Assembly: GCA_963808615.1 (NCBI GenBank)
Contig: CAWEGV010000004.1
Location: 310,001 to 374,000, forward strand
Reading direction: 5' to 3'
DNA from: Palsa-504 sp963808615
GTDB lineage: Bacteria; Actinomycetota; Actinomycetes; Streptosporangiales; Streptosporangiaceae
DNA length: 64,000 nt
The translations under genes were made by a program, and so were the position numbers. Of the stretch, positions 25,027-33,054 are shown in pieces. How positions within the stretch are numbered: position 1 is the first letter of the stretch; every line of letters begins with the position of its first letter. Under the pieces are notes generated by a model. The model was not told where the DNA came from and did not search any database. It was given only the letters and a program-made list of their open reading frames with translations.

Positions 25027-25499
25027 ATGGACCGGAACATGATCGACCGGGTCCGGACGTTCAACCGGGACCCGAGGCCCGCCGCACCGTCGAGGCCTAC
25101 GTCACCGAACTGGCCCAGCGCTTCGACGAAGGATTCGATCCCGCCCTCAGCATCTCCGCCGCCGACGAGGAGATATCTCCACCCGCGGGGTTGTTCCTGA
25201 TCGCCACCCTGCACTCCGATCCGGTCGGGTGCGGGGCGCTCAAGTTCCACCCCGGCGCGCCGGCCGAGATCAAGCGGATGTGGGTCGCTGCCGGGGTACG
25301 GGGACTCGGCCTCGGCCGCCGGCTCCTGGCCGAGCTGGAGGCCCGCGCCGCGGCCGGCGGCGTCCGCGCCCTCCGGCTGGAGACCAACCGCGCCCTGGCC
25401 GAGGCGATCAGCCTGTACCGGTCGGCAGGCTACCGAAAGGTCGCGGCGTTCAACGACGAGCCCTACGCCCACCACTGGTTCGAGAAGACCCTCGGCTTA
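25027..25499 (+). pseudogene. MarR-GNAT fusion gene with deleted MarR part
   Basis: The start encodes MDRNMIDRVRTFNR, the usual first residues of MarR-GNAT fusions. From 25068, two bases out of frame, it continues as the GNAT part: GPEARRTVEAYVTELAQRF, GFDPALSI, then VGCGALKFHP, AEIKRMWVAAGVRGLGLGRRLL with the acetyl-CoA motif R-G-L-G-L-G, and PYAHHWFEKTL at the natural end. The winged-helix DNA-binding domain is gone. No stop follows HHWFEKTL: the GNAT frame runs to 25814 antisense to the next gene. A TTG at 25191 is the only in-frame start left. Acetyltransferase activity of the product is doubtful. Confidence 0.7.
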
Positions 25500-26084
25500 G
25501 CGCGAACCTGCCTCACGGGCGGCGTCCTCCAGCTGGGCGCGATAGTTCTCCCACCAGGCCTGGTTGCCCGGCGGCAGGTTGTCGTAGTCCTGGCTTATTC
25601 CGGCGGCTCCGTCGATGAGCTCGCGGACGAGGTCGGCGTGCCCGGCGTGCCGGTGGGTCTCGGCGATCACGTGCACCAGGATCTTGTGCAGCGTGACCTG
25701 ACCGTGGTCCCCCCACCAGGGCACGTGGCCGATCGCGTCCAGGCCCAGCGCGCCGATCGTGGCGTCGGAGTGCGCCCATGCCCGGTGATACAGCCCGACG
25801 ATCTCGTCGCGTGACTGGCCGGGCGTCGCCCACATGTCCGCGTTGGGCTCGGCGCCCTTATCCAGCCAGGGCAATGGCACGCCGGACGGCCGGCCGAACA
25901 CCTCGCCGAAGTACCCGAGCTCCATGCTCGCCACGTGCTTGACCAGTCCCAGCAGGTTGGTGCCGGTGCGCACCATGGGGCGGCGGATGTCGTACTCGGA
26001 AAGCCCGTCGAGCTTCCACAGCAAGGCGTCCCGGCCCTCCTGAAGGTAGCTGCGGAGGTCCGCCTTGGGATCCGGTTCGGTCAT
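25497..26084 (-). CDS. DinB/DUF664 family protein
   Basis: A 195-residue four-helix-bundle protein with three His ligand positions: LVKHVASMELGYFGEVFGRP (His about 49), then VHVIAETHRHAGHADLVREL (about 140-160). This H...H..H pattern is the DinB-like metal site. Members are linked to mycothiol- or bacillithiol-dependent reactions and DNA-damage induced genes; this one's role is unknown. ATG 26084 is chosen for start of homology. Divergent from the DUF59 gene. Confidence 0.8.
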   Translation of the reverse strand: MTEPDPKADLRSYLQEGRDALLWKLDGLSEYDIRRPMVRTGTNLLGLVKHVASMELGYFGEVFGRPSGVPLPWLDKGAEPNADMWATPGQSRDEIVGLYHRAWAHSDATIGALGLDAIGHVPWWGDHGQVTLHKILVHVIAETHRHAGHADLVRELIDGAAGISQDYDNLPPGNQAWWENYRAQLEDAAREAGSR

Positions 26085-26158
26085 AAGGGAGAGTCTGCCA
26101 CGCCCGGTCCGGCCCTCCCGGCCTTGCCATCTGCTACCACGGGGCTGACGATGACAAT

Positions 26159-26536
26159 ATGTCCGAGCTGCCGACGTGGGCACGCGACGCGCTGGCCGGG
26201 GTCTACGATCCCTGCTGCCAGGAGAAGGGCATCTCGGTCCTGGACATGGGCCTGGTGCGCTCGGTCAGGGTCGAAGACGGGAAAGCCACGGTCGAGCTGC
26301 TGCTGACCTCCGGCTGGTGCCCGTTCGCCGCCACCGTGCTCACCCAGGTGAAGGAGCAGATCCTCGGCCAGCCGGGCATCAGCGACGCCGACGTGTCGAT
26401 CGTCTGGGACGAAGCCTGGACCACCGACCGGCTGTCGCCCCGGGCCCGGAGCATCCTGCGGTTCCTGCCGCCGCCCGCGGCGGTGCCGGACCGGGACGCC
26501 TACATCCGCGCACACCTTAAGGAGCAGCCGCCATGA
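26159..26536 (+). CDS. MIP18/DUF59 (PaaD-like) metal-sulfur cluster assembly protein
   Basis: A 125-residue protein with the DUF59 core: LAGVYDPCCQEKGISVLDMGLVRSVRV and TSGWCPFAATVLTQVKEQI. The family brings FeS clusters to target enzymes or supports phenylacetyl-CoA epoxidase (PaaD). C-terminal extension FLPPPAAVPDRDAYIRAHL. The stop overlaps the ATG of the amidohydrolase (ATGA), so both are made together. The same pairing occurs in gene clusters of binuclear-iron (propane-type) monooxygenases (recollection of family context); no monooxygenase is present here. Confidence 0.8.
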   Translation: MSELPTWARDALAGVYDPCCQEKGISVLDMGLVRSVRVEDGKATVELLLTSGWCPFAATVLTQVKEQILGQPGISDADVSIVWDEAWTTDRLSPRARSILRFLPPPAAVPDRDAYIRAHLKEQPP

Positions 26537-27540
26537 TCGACGACGCCTTCGTGTTCGACTGCGTGGCGCATGTGTTCAATTTCGACCCGAAGAACGCGTT
26601 CGGCCAGGCGGGCCTGCTGTTCGACAATCACCTGTATGCGTTCCACAATGCCCTGACCCCGGAGGAGGACCGGTACAAGCTGCCGTCCGAGGACTTCCTG
26701 CGTGAGTGGACGCCCTCAGACATCCGCAAGATGGTGTTCGAAGAGTCCGACACGGACATGCTGGTGGCGATGCCGCTGCCGCTGACCGACCTGTTCCGCG
26801 ACGGCCTGTCGCCCTGGGAGGCCTGCGCCGACCTGGCCGGCCGCGACCCGGATCGGACCGTGTTCTGGGGCTCGGTCAACCCGCTCGAGGGACGCAAGGC
26901 GCTCGAGCTGATGGAGCGCCAGGTCGGGGAGTTCGGAGCCCGGGCGTTCAAGTTCTACAACGTGCGTTATGACTACGGGAAGCCGTACCCGTGGCGGATG
27001 GACGACCCGAACATCGCCTTTCCCGTCTTCGAGAAGGCGCAGGAACTTGGCGTGAACCTGATCGGCGTGCACAAGGGCGTGCCGCTCGGCCCGCAGCCGA
27101 TCGAGCACACCCAGACCTGGGATATGGACGGGGCCGCGGCCAACTTCCCCGACATCAACTTCGTCATCTTCCACGTCGGGCTGCCGTTCCTCGACGAGAC
27201 CTGCTGGCAGCTCATCCGGTACCCGAACCTGTACGCCTCGATCGCGGCCACGATCAACTTCGTGGTGAGAGCGCCCCGGATGTTCGCCGAGATCCTCGGC
27301 AAGCTGCTGTTCTGGTGCGGCGAGGACAAGATCATCTACGGCTCGGAGGCGCCGCTGTTCCATCCCCAGTGGGCGCTGCGGGCGTTCATGGACTTCCAGA
27401 TCCCCGAGGACCTGTGCGCAGGCTACGGCTACCCCCAGCTCACCGACCAGGCCAAGCGCAAGATCCTGGGCGAGAACCTGCTTCGCCTGCACGGCATGGA
27501 CCTGGCCGAGGCCAAGGCCCGCGTGGCAGGCAAGAGCTAA
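26533..27540 (+). CDS. Amidohydrolase-2 family TIM-barrel hydrolase
   Basis: A 335-residue TIM-barrel protein. Metal ligands are less canonical than in ACMSD: DCVAHVFNFD near the N-terminus stands where D-x-H-x-H is usual, VIFHVGLPFLDE holds a His near 215, and IIYGSEAPLFHPQWA carries the C-terminal acidic position where Asp is usual (Glu here). Such proteins act as decarboxylases, hydrolases or, with monooxygenases, as maturation helpers. Coupled to the DUF59 gene upstream by a four-base overlap. Confidence 0.78.
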   Translation: MIDDAFVFDCVAHVFNFDPKNAFGQAGLLFDNHLYAFHNALTPEEDRYKLPSEDFLREWTPSDIRKMVFEESDTDMLVAMPLPLTDLFRDGLSPWEACADLAGRDPDRTVFWGSVNPLEGRKALELMERQVGEFGARAFKFYNVRYDYGKPYPWRMDDPNIAFPVFEKAQELGVNLIGVHKGVPLGPQPIEHTQTWDMDGAAANFPDINFVIFHVGLPFLDETCWQLIRYPNLYASIAATINFVVRAPRMFAEILGKLLFWCGEDKIIYGSEAPLFHPQWALRAFMDFQIPEDLCAGYGYPQLTDQAKRKILGENLLRLHGMDLAEAKARVAGKS

Positions 27541-27571
27541 GGATCTTCAAAGGCCTGCGGTGGAGCGCCGC

Positions 27572-27748
27572 TCAGTCGGCCTGCACGGCTTCTCCGCATT
27601 CGGGGCAGAGGAACGGCTTGCGCTTGGCCCTGGACCGCAGGTAGGCGTAGACGATGAACGGGAATCCCATCTTGGGGATGTCTCGTGTGGCCTGGACTGT
27701 CCCATGGGTCGCGCATCGGCCGGTCTCGGTTTGGGTTTCTGTAGCCAT
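27572..27748 (-). CDS. Short zinc-ribbon-like protein (58 residues)
   Basis: ATG at 27748 follows AGGAGGAAGCTC, one of the strongest Shine-Dalgarno sequences in the window. The product has a CATH pair near residue 12 and a C-P-E-C pair near the end (RKPFLCPECGEAVQAD), separated by a hydrophobic FPFIVYAYLRSRAKRK stretch. Four possible zinc ligands suggest a small zinc finger. Family not recognised. It stands convergent with the amidohydrolase and just downstream of the ABC permease gene (37 bases), so it may be the last gene of that leftward operon. Confidence 0.7.
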   Translation of the reverse strand: MATETQTETGRCATHGTVQATRDIPKMGFPFIVYAYLRSRAKRKPFLCPECGEAVQAD

Positions 27749-27785
27749 GAGCTTCCTCCTGATGTGGTGGGCGCGGCCGGCCGGG

Positions 27786-28562
27786 TTAGCGTCCGAGCGG
27801 CTGCCAGCTGAACGTGCGCAGGGCGACGAGCAGGCCTGCGGCGCCCCAAGCGGCCACGATCAGCAGGTCCAGGCCGGCAAAGCCGAGCCCGGTGGTGTGC
27901 GGGTTGTAGGCGATGAGCAGCGCGTTGGCCAGGTGCCGGACCGGGAAGATCTCTCCGACGTCGGCGAGCCAGTGCGGCAGGATCGAGACGGCGACGAATA
28001 TCCCGGAGATGAAGTACAGCGGCAGCAGCAGCGCCTGGGTGACCGGCTGGGCGGTGTCCTCGCTGCGGATCAGCGAGGTGAGCGCGTACCCGAGGCAGCA
28101 GAATGAGGCGGCGCCGATCACCACAGTGACCGCTAGGGCCCCGGCGGTACGGCCGGGGACGTGGGCGCCGTAGGCGGCCCAGCCGATGCCGAGCAGCACG
28201 GCGGCCATGACCACCGCGATGACAATCGCCACGAGCACGCGGCCGGCGATGATGGCAGCGGCCGGGACCGGGGTCGCGCGCCGGCGTTTCAGTACGCCGC
28301 GTTCGCGCTGCGCGGTCACCGAGGCGACCAGGTTGCCGAAGCACGCCGCGATCACCCCGAGTGCCATGATGCCGGGCACGTAGTACACCGAGATACGGAT
28401 CTGGCCGCCAGGGACCTGGGCGGTGTTGCCCCGGCCGCCGAACACCGAACCGAGGATCACCAAGAACAGGATCGGCAGCGCCAGGGTGAAGAACTGAGAC
28501 TGGCGGTTGCGGAGGAAGGCGCGCAGGTCGTAGCCGGACTGGTGCAAGGTCATGCGGATCAT
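27786..28562 (-). CDS. ABC-2 type transporter permease
   Basis: A 258-residue membrane protein with six hydrophobic segments, starting LRAFLRNRQSQFFTLALPIL and with the ABC-2 signature FGNLVASVTAQRERGVLKRRRATPV (about 75-100). The C-terminal LYFISGIFVAVSILPHWLADVGEIFPVRHLANAL is the conserved re-entrant part of drug and polysaccharide exporters. Its ATG overlaps the TGA of the ATPase gene (ATGA). With it, it forms an exporter that may be controlled by the two-component system on the other side. Confidence 0.88.
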   Translation of the reverse strand: MIRMTLHQSGYDLRAFLRNRQSQFFTLALPILFLVILGSVFGGRGNTAQVPGGQIRISVYYVPGIMALGVIAACFGNLVASVTAQRERGVLKRRRATPVPAAAIIAGRVLVAIVIAVVMAAVLLGIGWAAYGAHVPGRTAGALAVTVVIGAASFCCLGYALTSLIRSEDTAQPVTQALLLPLYFISGIFVAVSILPHWLADVGEIFPVRHLANALLIAYNPHTTGLGFAGLDLLIVAAWGAAGLLVALRTFSWQPLGR

Positions 28563-29542
28563 TGCCGGTCCTTGGTGCTGGTGGAGGCGGTCAGGGAGAG
28601 GTAGACCTCTTCCAGGGTCGGCCGGTGGACGTCGAGGTCGGGCAGGTCGAAACCGCGGCCGAGCGCCCAGTTGCCGAGCATCTGCAGGTGGACGAGCGGG
28701 CTCTCGGTGTGCACGACGGTCCGTCCTGCCGCCCCGGGTTGGGCTAGCGGGCGCAGTCCGGCCGGAAGGTCACGTGCGGCAACGCCGTCCGGGAGCGTGA
28801 AGCTGACGGCGGTGCTCATGTGGTCGCGTCCGCCCAGGGTCCGGGGCGTGCCTTCGGCCACGATGCGCCCGGCGGACAGCACCGTGATCCGGTCGGCCAG
28901 GTGCTCCGCTTCGTCCATGTAGTGGGTGGTGAGGAAGATCGTCTTGCCGAGCTGGCGCAGCCCGGCGACCACGTCCCAGGCGGCCCGGCGGGCGGACGGG
29001 TCGAAGCCGGTAGTGGGCTCGTCGAGGAAGATGAGTTCCGGGTCGCCGATGAGCGCGAGCGCGAAATCCAGCCGCCGCCGCTGTCCCCCAGACAGCCGGG
29101 TGCCCAGGGTGCCCGCCTTCGCGGTGAGGCCGACCAGGGAGATCGTCTCCTCGGTGTCCCGCGGTTTGCGGTAGTAGCCGGCGTACATGGCCAGGCACTC
29201 GCGGACGGACAGGCCGGGCTCAGGCTCTGATTCCTGCAGGACCACTCCCACCCGCTCGCGCCAGGCCCCGTCGGCCGTGGCCGGATCCTGCCCCAGGACT
29301 GTGACCTCGCCCGCGGTGCGCCGCCGGAATCCTTCCAGGATTTCCACCGTGGTGGTCTTGCCCGCGCCGTTCGGGCCGAGGAAGGCGAAGATCTCCCCGC
29401 GCCGCACCTCCAGGTCGATGCCCGCGACGGCCTGGTGGCTGTCATAGCGCTTGACCAGGCCGCGGACGCTGATCACCGGCTCGGCACGGGCCGGGGGGGT
29501 GCCTGCCTGGCGTGCGCTGCGTTCGTCGCTGATGCTATCCAT
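28559..29542 (-). CDS. ABC transporter ATP-binding protein (DrrA-like)
   Basis: A 327-residue ATPase: Walker A GPNGAGKTTT (about 54-63), Q-loop VVLQESE, signature LSGGQRRRLDFAL, Walker B LIFLDEPTTGFD (about 175), H-loop TTHYMDEAEHLADR. The C-terminal extension ends LEEVYLSLTAS, typical of DrrA-type drug exporters. ATG 29542 has GAGGAG six bases upstream. Paired with the permease that overlaps its stop. Confidence 0.92.
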   Translation of the reverse strand: MDSISDERSARQAGTPPARAEPVISVRGLVKRYDSHQAVAGIDLEVRRGEIFAFLGPNGAGKTTTVEILEGFRRRTAGEVTVLGQDPATADGAWRERVGVVLQESEPEPGLSVRECLAMYAGYYRKPRDTEETISLVGLTAKAGTLGTRLSGGQRRRLDFALALIGDPELIFLDEPTTGFDPSARRAAWDVVAGLRQLGKTIFLTTHYMDEAEHLADRITVLSAGRIVAEGTPRTLGGRDHMSTAVSFTLPDGVAARDLPAGLRPLAQPGAAGRTVVHTESPLVHLQMLGNWALGRGFDLPDLDVHRPTLEEVYLSLTASTSTKDRQ

Positions 29543-29652
29543 GACGCTCCTCAGGCCGGTCTTGCCGGCCAGCTTGCCGTGATGTGAGGTGCCCGTCTTC
29601 GGCGCGCCGGTGGAACTTGACGCCAGCCGGATCTGGACCGCGGGTGGATGGC

Positions 29653-29670
29653 CTCCACCCGCAGGTGGAG
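29653..29670. promoter_or_regulatory. Inverted repeat between the ABC exporter and sensor kinase genes
   Basis: CTCCACC cgca GGTGGAG lies midway in the 196-base divergent region. Related half-sites (GGTGGA at 29644-29649, ATCCACCTGCC near 29686-29696) flank it. This layout suits the response regulator encoded at 30929 controlling both directions. Confidence 0.5.
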
Positions 29671-29726
29671 TCTGACCGGACGCGAATCCACCTGCCAGGC
29701 GGCAGACGACCAGGGGGATCCCGCCG

Positions 29727-29732
29727 TACCGT
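29727..29732 (+). promoter_or_regulatory. TACCGT -10 element before the sensor kinase GTG
   Basis: Six bases separate TACCGT from GTG 29739, consistent with a leaderless transcript. Confidence 0.45.
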
Positions 29733-29738
29733 TGAGGA

Positions 29739-30932
29739 GTGAGCTCCGAGGCCGCCGTCACGGCCGGCGTGTCTGAACTGCAACGGGCGCGGGGTCGCGA
29801 GAAGGCGACCTACCTGTGGATCCGCGTGCTCGCAGTAGCCGCGATCGCGTTCGTGGTGACCATCTCGTTCCAGGCCCGCCCGGCTCCCGGCGGCGACGGC
29901 CGGGCGCTGGGGGTGGCGTTCGCGCTCACCGTGTTCTGCGGCGCCACGATCGCCGCGATGTGGCTGACCTTGCCCCGGCCCGGCGTCCAGATGGCGGTGC
30001 TGCTCCTGGCCGTGGCCGGCGCGGCCGCGCTGATCGGCCTGCAGGGCAACGGCGCCGCGTTCCTCGGGGTGTTTCCCGCGTTGTGCCTGGCCGCCTTCGT
30101 GCTGCCGGTACGCCTCAGCGCCGTGGTGGCCGTCGCCGCGGTCGGGGCGGCGTCCGCGGCATGGCTATCGAACGGGCGCGCGGGCATCGCGGGCATCGTC
30201 CTGAATGACTTCGCGATCATGGCCTTCTACGTCCTGTCGCTGTTCGCCCGGCGGCTAACGGAGAGCAACCAGCGGGCCGACCTCCTGCTGAGCGAGCTGG
30301 AGCAGACCCGGGCCGCGCAGGCCCAGGCCGCCGCGCTGGCCGAACGGCAGCGCCTGGCCCGCGAGATGCACGACGTGCTGGCCCACTCGCTGTCCGGCCT
30401 GGTGCTGAACCTGGAGGGAGCCATCCTGCTCGCGGACCAAGGCGGCGCAGACCCGCACGTCAGCGACGCGATCCACCGGGCTCACCGGCTGGCCAAGACC
30501 GGGCTGCAAGAAGCGCGGCGCGCGATCGGCATGCTCAGGGACGACGCGCTCCCCGGCCCGCAGCGGCTGGCCAGCCTGGCCGCCGAGTTCGAGGCCGACA
30601 CCGGCGTGACGTGCCAGGTCGTGGTCACCGGCGCCGAAACGGAGCTGGGCACCGATGCGCGGCTGACGGTATACCGGGTGGCGCAAGAAGCCCTCACCAA
30701 CATCCGCAAGCACGCCCGGGCCAGCCGGGTCGAGATCCGCCTGGCCTACGAGCCAGACGGGACCCGGCTGGTCATTGAGGACTTCGGCCGATGCGGCCAG
30801 CGCCCCGCTCCGGACGAAGGCACCGGCTACGGCCTGACCGGCATGAGCGAACGAGCCGAGCTGCTGGGCGGAACGCTCACCGCCGGGCCCACCGACGGCG
30901 GGTTCCGGGTCGAATTGCAGGTGCCCGCGTGA
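29739..30932 (+). CDS. Sensor histidine kinase (HisKA_3)
   Basis: A 397-residue membrane kinase: five or six hydrophobic segments in the first 175 residues (IRVLAVAAIAFVVTISF, GVAFALTVFCGATIAAMWL, AVLLLAVAGAAALIGLQ, ...), a short coiled coil (LLLSELEQTRAAQAQAAALAE), and the phosphorylation box RLAREMHDVLAHSLSGLVL (His about 211). The ATPase domain has AQEALTNIRKHARAS, VIEDFG and GYGLTGMSERAELLGG. No extracellular sensor domain of note. Its TGA overlaps the response regulator GTG. Divergent from the ABC exporter. Confidence 0.9.
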   Translation: MSSEAAVTAGVSELQRARGREKATYLWIRVLAVAAIAFVVTISFQARPAPGGDGRALGVAFALTVFCGATIAAMWLTLPRPGVQMAVLLLAVAGAAALIGLQGNGAAFLGVFPALCLAAFVLPVRLSAVVAVAAVGAASAAWLSNGRAGIAGIVLNDFAIMAFYVLSLFARRLTESNQRADLLLSELEQTRAAQAQAAALAERQRLAREMHDVLAHSLSGLVLNLEGAILLADQGGADPHVSDAIHRAHRLAKTGLQEARRAIGMLRDDALPGPQRLASLAAEFEADTGVTCQVVVTGAETELGTDARLTVYRVAQEALTNIRKHARASRVEIRLAYEPDGTRLVIEDFGRCGQRPAPDEGTGYGLTGMSERAELLGGTLTAGPTDGGFRVELQVPA

Positions 30933-31585
30933 CCGGCCCGATCCGTGTTCTGGTGGCCGACGACCAGCGCGTGGTCCGCGAGGGACTCGGCACCCTCCTC
31001 GGGCTGATCACCGGCATCGAGGTGGTGGGCACCGCGGCCGACGGCAACGAGGCCCTGGCCCTGGCGATCCGGCTCCGGCCAGATGTCGTGCTGATGGACT
31101 TGCGCATGCCCCGCTGCGACGGCATCGAGGCCACCCGCCGCCTGCGGGAGCATGATGCGGGCATCAAGGTCCTGGTGCTCACCACCTACGCCGATGACCG
31201 GTCCGTTATCGACGCGCTGCGGGCCGGCGCCCGCGGCTACCTGACCAAGGACGCCGGCGCCGTCCAGATCCGCGAGGCCCTCGAACGGGTCACACGCGGC
31301 CAGCCTGCCATCGACCCGGCCGTCCAGCAGCACCTCCTGGACGCCATCACCAGCGGGCCCCGCTGCGGCGCCGGCCCGGCGCCGCAGCTCCCCGCCGGGC
31401 TGACCGCCCGCGAAGCCGAAGTGCTCACGCTCATCGCCCAAGGATTGTCCAACAGCGAGATCGCCGATCGGCTGATGGTCAGCGAGACCACCGTGAAAAG
31501 CCATATCAACCATCTGTTCGCCAAGACCGGCGTGCGCGACCGGGCCCAGGCCGTGACCTACGCCTACCAGCACGGGCTCACCTAA
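30929..31585 (+). CDS. NarL-family response regulator
   Basis: A 218-residue regulator with receiver residues DDQ near the N-terminus, VVLMDLRMPRCDG (phospho-Asp about 57) and YLTKDAG (Lys about 107), and LuxR HTH LTAREAEVLTLIAQGLSNSEIADRL with TTVKSHINHLFAKTGVRDR. GTG 30929 overlaps the kinase stop (GTGA). Expected to regulate the divergent ABC exporter through the inverted repeat at 29653-29670 (inference). Confidence 0.92.
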   Translation: MTGPIRVLVADDQRVVREGLGTLLGLITGIEVVGTAADGNEALALAIRLRPDVVLMDLRMPRCDGIEATRRLREHDAGIKVLVLTTYADDRSVIDALRAGARGYLTKDAGAVQIREALERVTRGQPAIDPAVQQHLLDAITSGPRCGAGPAPQLPAGLTAREAEVLTLIAQGLSNSEIADRLMVSETTVKSHINHLFAKTGVRDRAQAVTYAYQHGLT

Positions 31586-31596
31586 AGTTTTCGTGA

Positions 31597-33054
31597 TCAT
31601 GGACGAAGGGGCGCGGGCAGAAGTTCGGGGGGGAAGTTCTGGTAGGCGACCGGGACCAGCCAGCGGCGGATCGCGGCCGTGCCCACCGATGTGTAGGCGG
31701 GCGTGGTGGTGGCAGGCCAGGGGCCGCCGTGATGCTGGGCCGCGACCACCGCGACGCCGGTGGGCCAGCCGTTAAAGACGATCCGGCCTGCCACGCGCTC
31801 CAGCACCGCGACCGCCTGGCGGGCCAGGTCCATGTCCTCGGGCGAATCGGCGTCGGCGTGCACCGTGCCCACCAGGTTGCCGGGCAGCGCGGCGAGCACC
31901 GGCAGCAGGTCCGCTACCGACGGATAGCTGATCACCAGCCCGGCCGGGCCGAACCGCTCGCGGGACAGCACCGCGAGGTCGGCGGCGAACTCCTTCAGCG
32001 TGACCTGGAAGACCCGCGGCGTGGCGCCCCAGGGGCCATGCCCCGGCGCGCCGGAGGCCAGCTCGGTCAGGCCGGGATGGGCCACGGCCTCCTCGACCGC
32101 GTCCTGGTAGCCCGCGAAGATCCGGCCGGACAGCATCGGGCCGCCGGACGAGGCTCCGACCTCCTCCCCGATCGCGGTCAGCAGCCCGACGTCCTCCGGG
32201 ACGAACAGCAGGCCGGGGTTGGTGCAGAACTGGCCGGTCCCCAGGGTCAGCGAGGCGACGTACCCGGTGGCGATCGCGGCCGGCCGGGAGAAAGCGGCCC
32301 CGGGCAGGACCACGCAGGGGTTGACCGAGCCGAGTTCGCCGTAGAACGGGATCGGGACCGGACGCTCCGCGCAGACCCTGGCCAGGGCCAGCCCGCCGGC
32401 GGTCGACCCGGTGAACCCGGCCGCCGCGATCAGCGGATGCCGGAGCAGCTGCAGGCCGGCCTGTACCCCGTGCACCAGGCCGAACGTCCCGGCCGGCGCG
32501 CTGGCCGCCGTCAGCGCCCCGGTCACGATCTCGGCGGTCAGCCCGGAGGTCACCGGATGACCCTCGTGCGCCTTGACCACGACCGGGCAGCCCGCGGCCA
32601 GCGCGGAAGCCGTGTCGCCGCCGGCTACCGAGAACGCGAACGGGAAGTTCGACGCCGCGAACACCGCCACCGGTCCCACCGGCCGGGTAATCCGCCGGAT
32701 ATCCGGCGCCACCCCGGCGGCCGGGCTGATGACCGCGTCGGCGTAGCCGCCGTCCCGCAGCACGACAGCGAACAGCCGCAACTGGCCGGTGGCGCGGGCC
32801 ACCTCGCCGGTGAGCCGCTCGCCGCCGAGCCCGGTCTCGGTGTCGGCGATCACCGCCAGCTCGCCCGCCCGGGCATCGAGCGCGTCCGCCACCGCCTCGA
32901 GCGCGTCAGCCCGGCGCAGCGTCGCGGACCAGGCTCCCCAGGCCGGAGCCGCGGCGTGCGCCGCGGCCACCAGCGCGTCGACCTCGGCTCCGGTGGTCTC
33001 GGGTACCGGCTCCCCCGCGGGCTCGCCAGTGCGCGGGTCAAATCCCTGGATCAT
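31597..33054 (-). CDS. Aldehyde dehydrogenase, 2,5-dioxovalerate (ketoglutarate semialdehyde) type, from its own start
   Basis: ATG 33054 (MIQGFDPRTGEP) has AGGAG five bases upstream, so the enzyme can be made alone as 485 residues. Motifs: ASNFPFAFSVAGGDTASALAAG (about 143-164), KAHEGHPVTS, GFTGSTAGGLAL, GELGSVNPCVVLP and the catalytic Cys in LGTGQFCTNPGLLF (about 290). This group oxidises 2-oxoglutarate semialdehyde to 2-oxoglutarate, the last step of oxidative pentose/hexarate degradation. With the IlvD-type dehydratase it forms a Weimberg-like pair (inference); the second dehydratase of the route is not in the window. Confidence 0.85.
   Translation of the reverse strand: MIQGFDPRTGEPAGEPVPETTGAEVDALVAAAHAAAPAWGAWSATLRRADALEAVADALDARAGELAVIADTETGLGGERLTGEVARATGQLRLFAVVLRDGGYADAVISPAAGVAPDIRRITRPVGPVAVFAASNFPFAFSVAGGDTASALAAGCPVVVKAHEGHPVTSGLTAEIVTGALTAASAPAGTFGLVHGVQAGLQLLRHPLIAAAGFTGSTAGGLALARVCAERPVPIPFYGELGSVNPCVVLPGAAFSRPAAIATGYVASLTLGTGQFCTNPGLLFVPEDVGLLTAIGEEVGASSGGPMLSGRIFAGYQDAVEEAVAHPGLTELASGAPGHGPWGATPRVFQVTLKEFAADLAVLSRERFGPAGLVISYPSVADLLPVLAALPGNLVGTVHADADSPEDMDLARQAVAVLERVAGRIVFNGWPTGVAVVAAQHHGGPWPATTTPAYTSVGTAAIRRWLVPVAYQNFPPELLPAPLRP

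Noticed and set aside
30668..30675. GGTATACC inside the sensor kinase gene (also 46883-46890 in an LLM gene)
   Set aside because: Within coding sequence and only eight bases; flanks do not match the 14-base operator.
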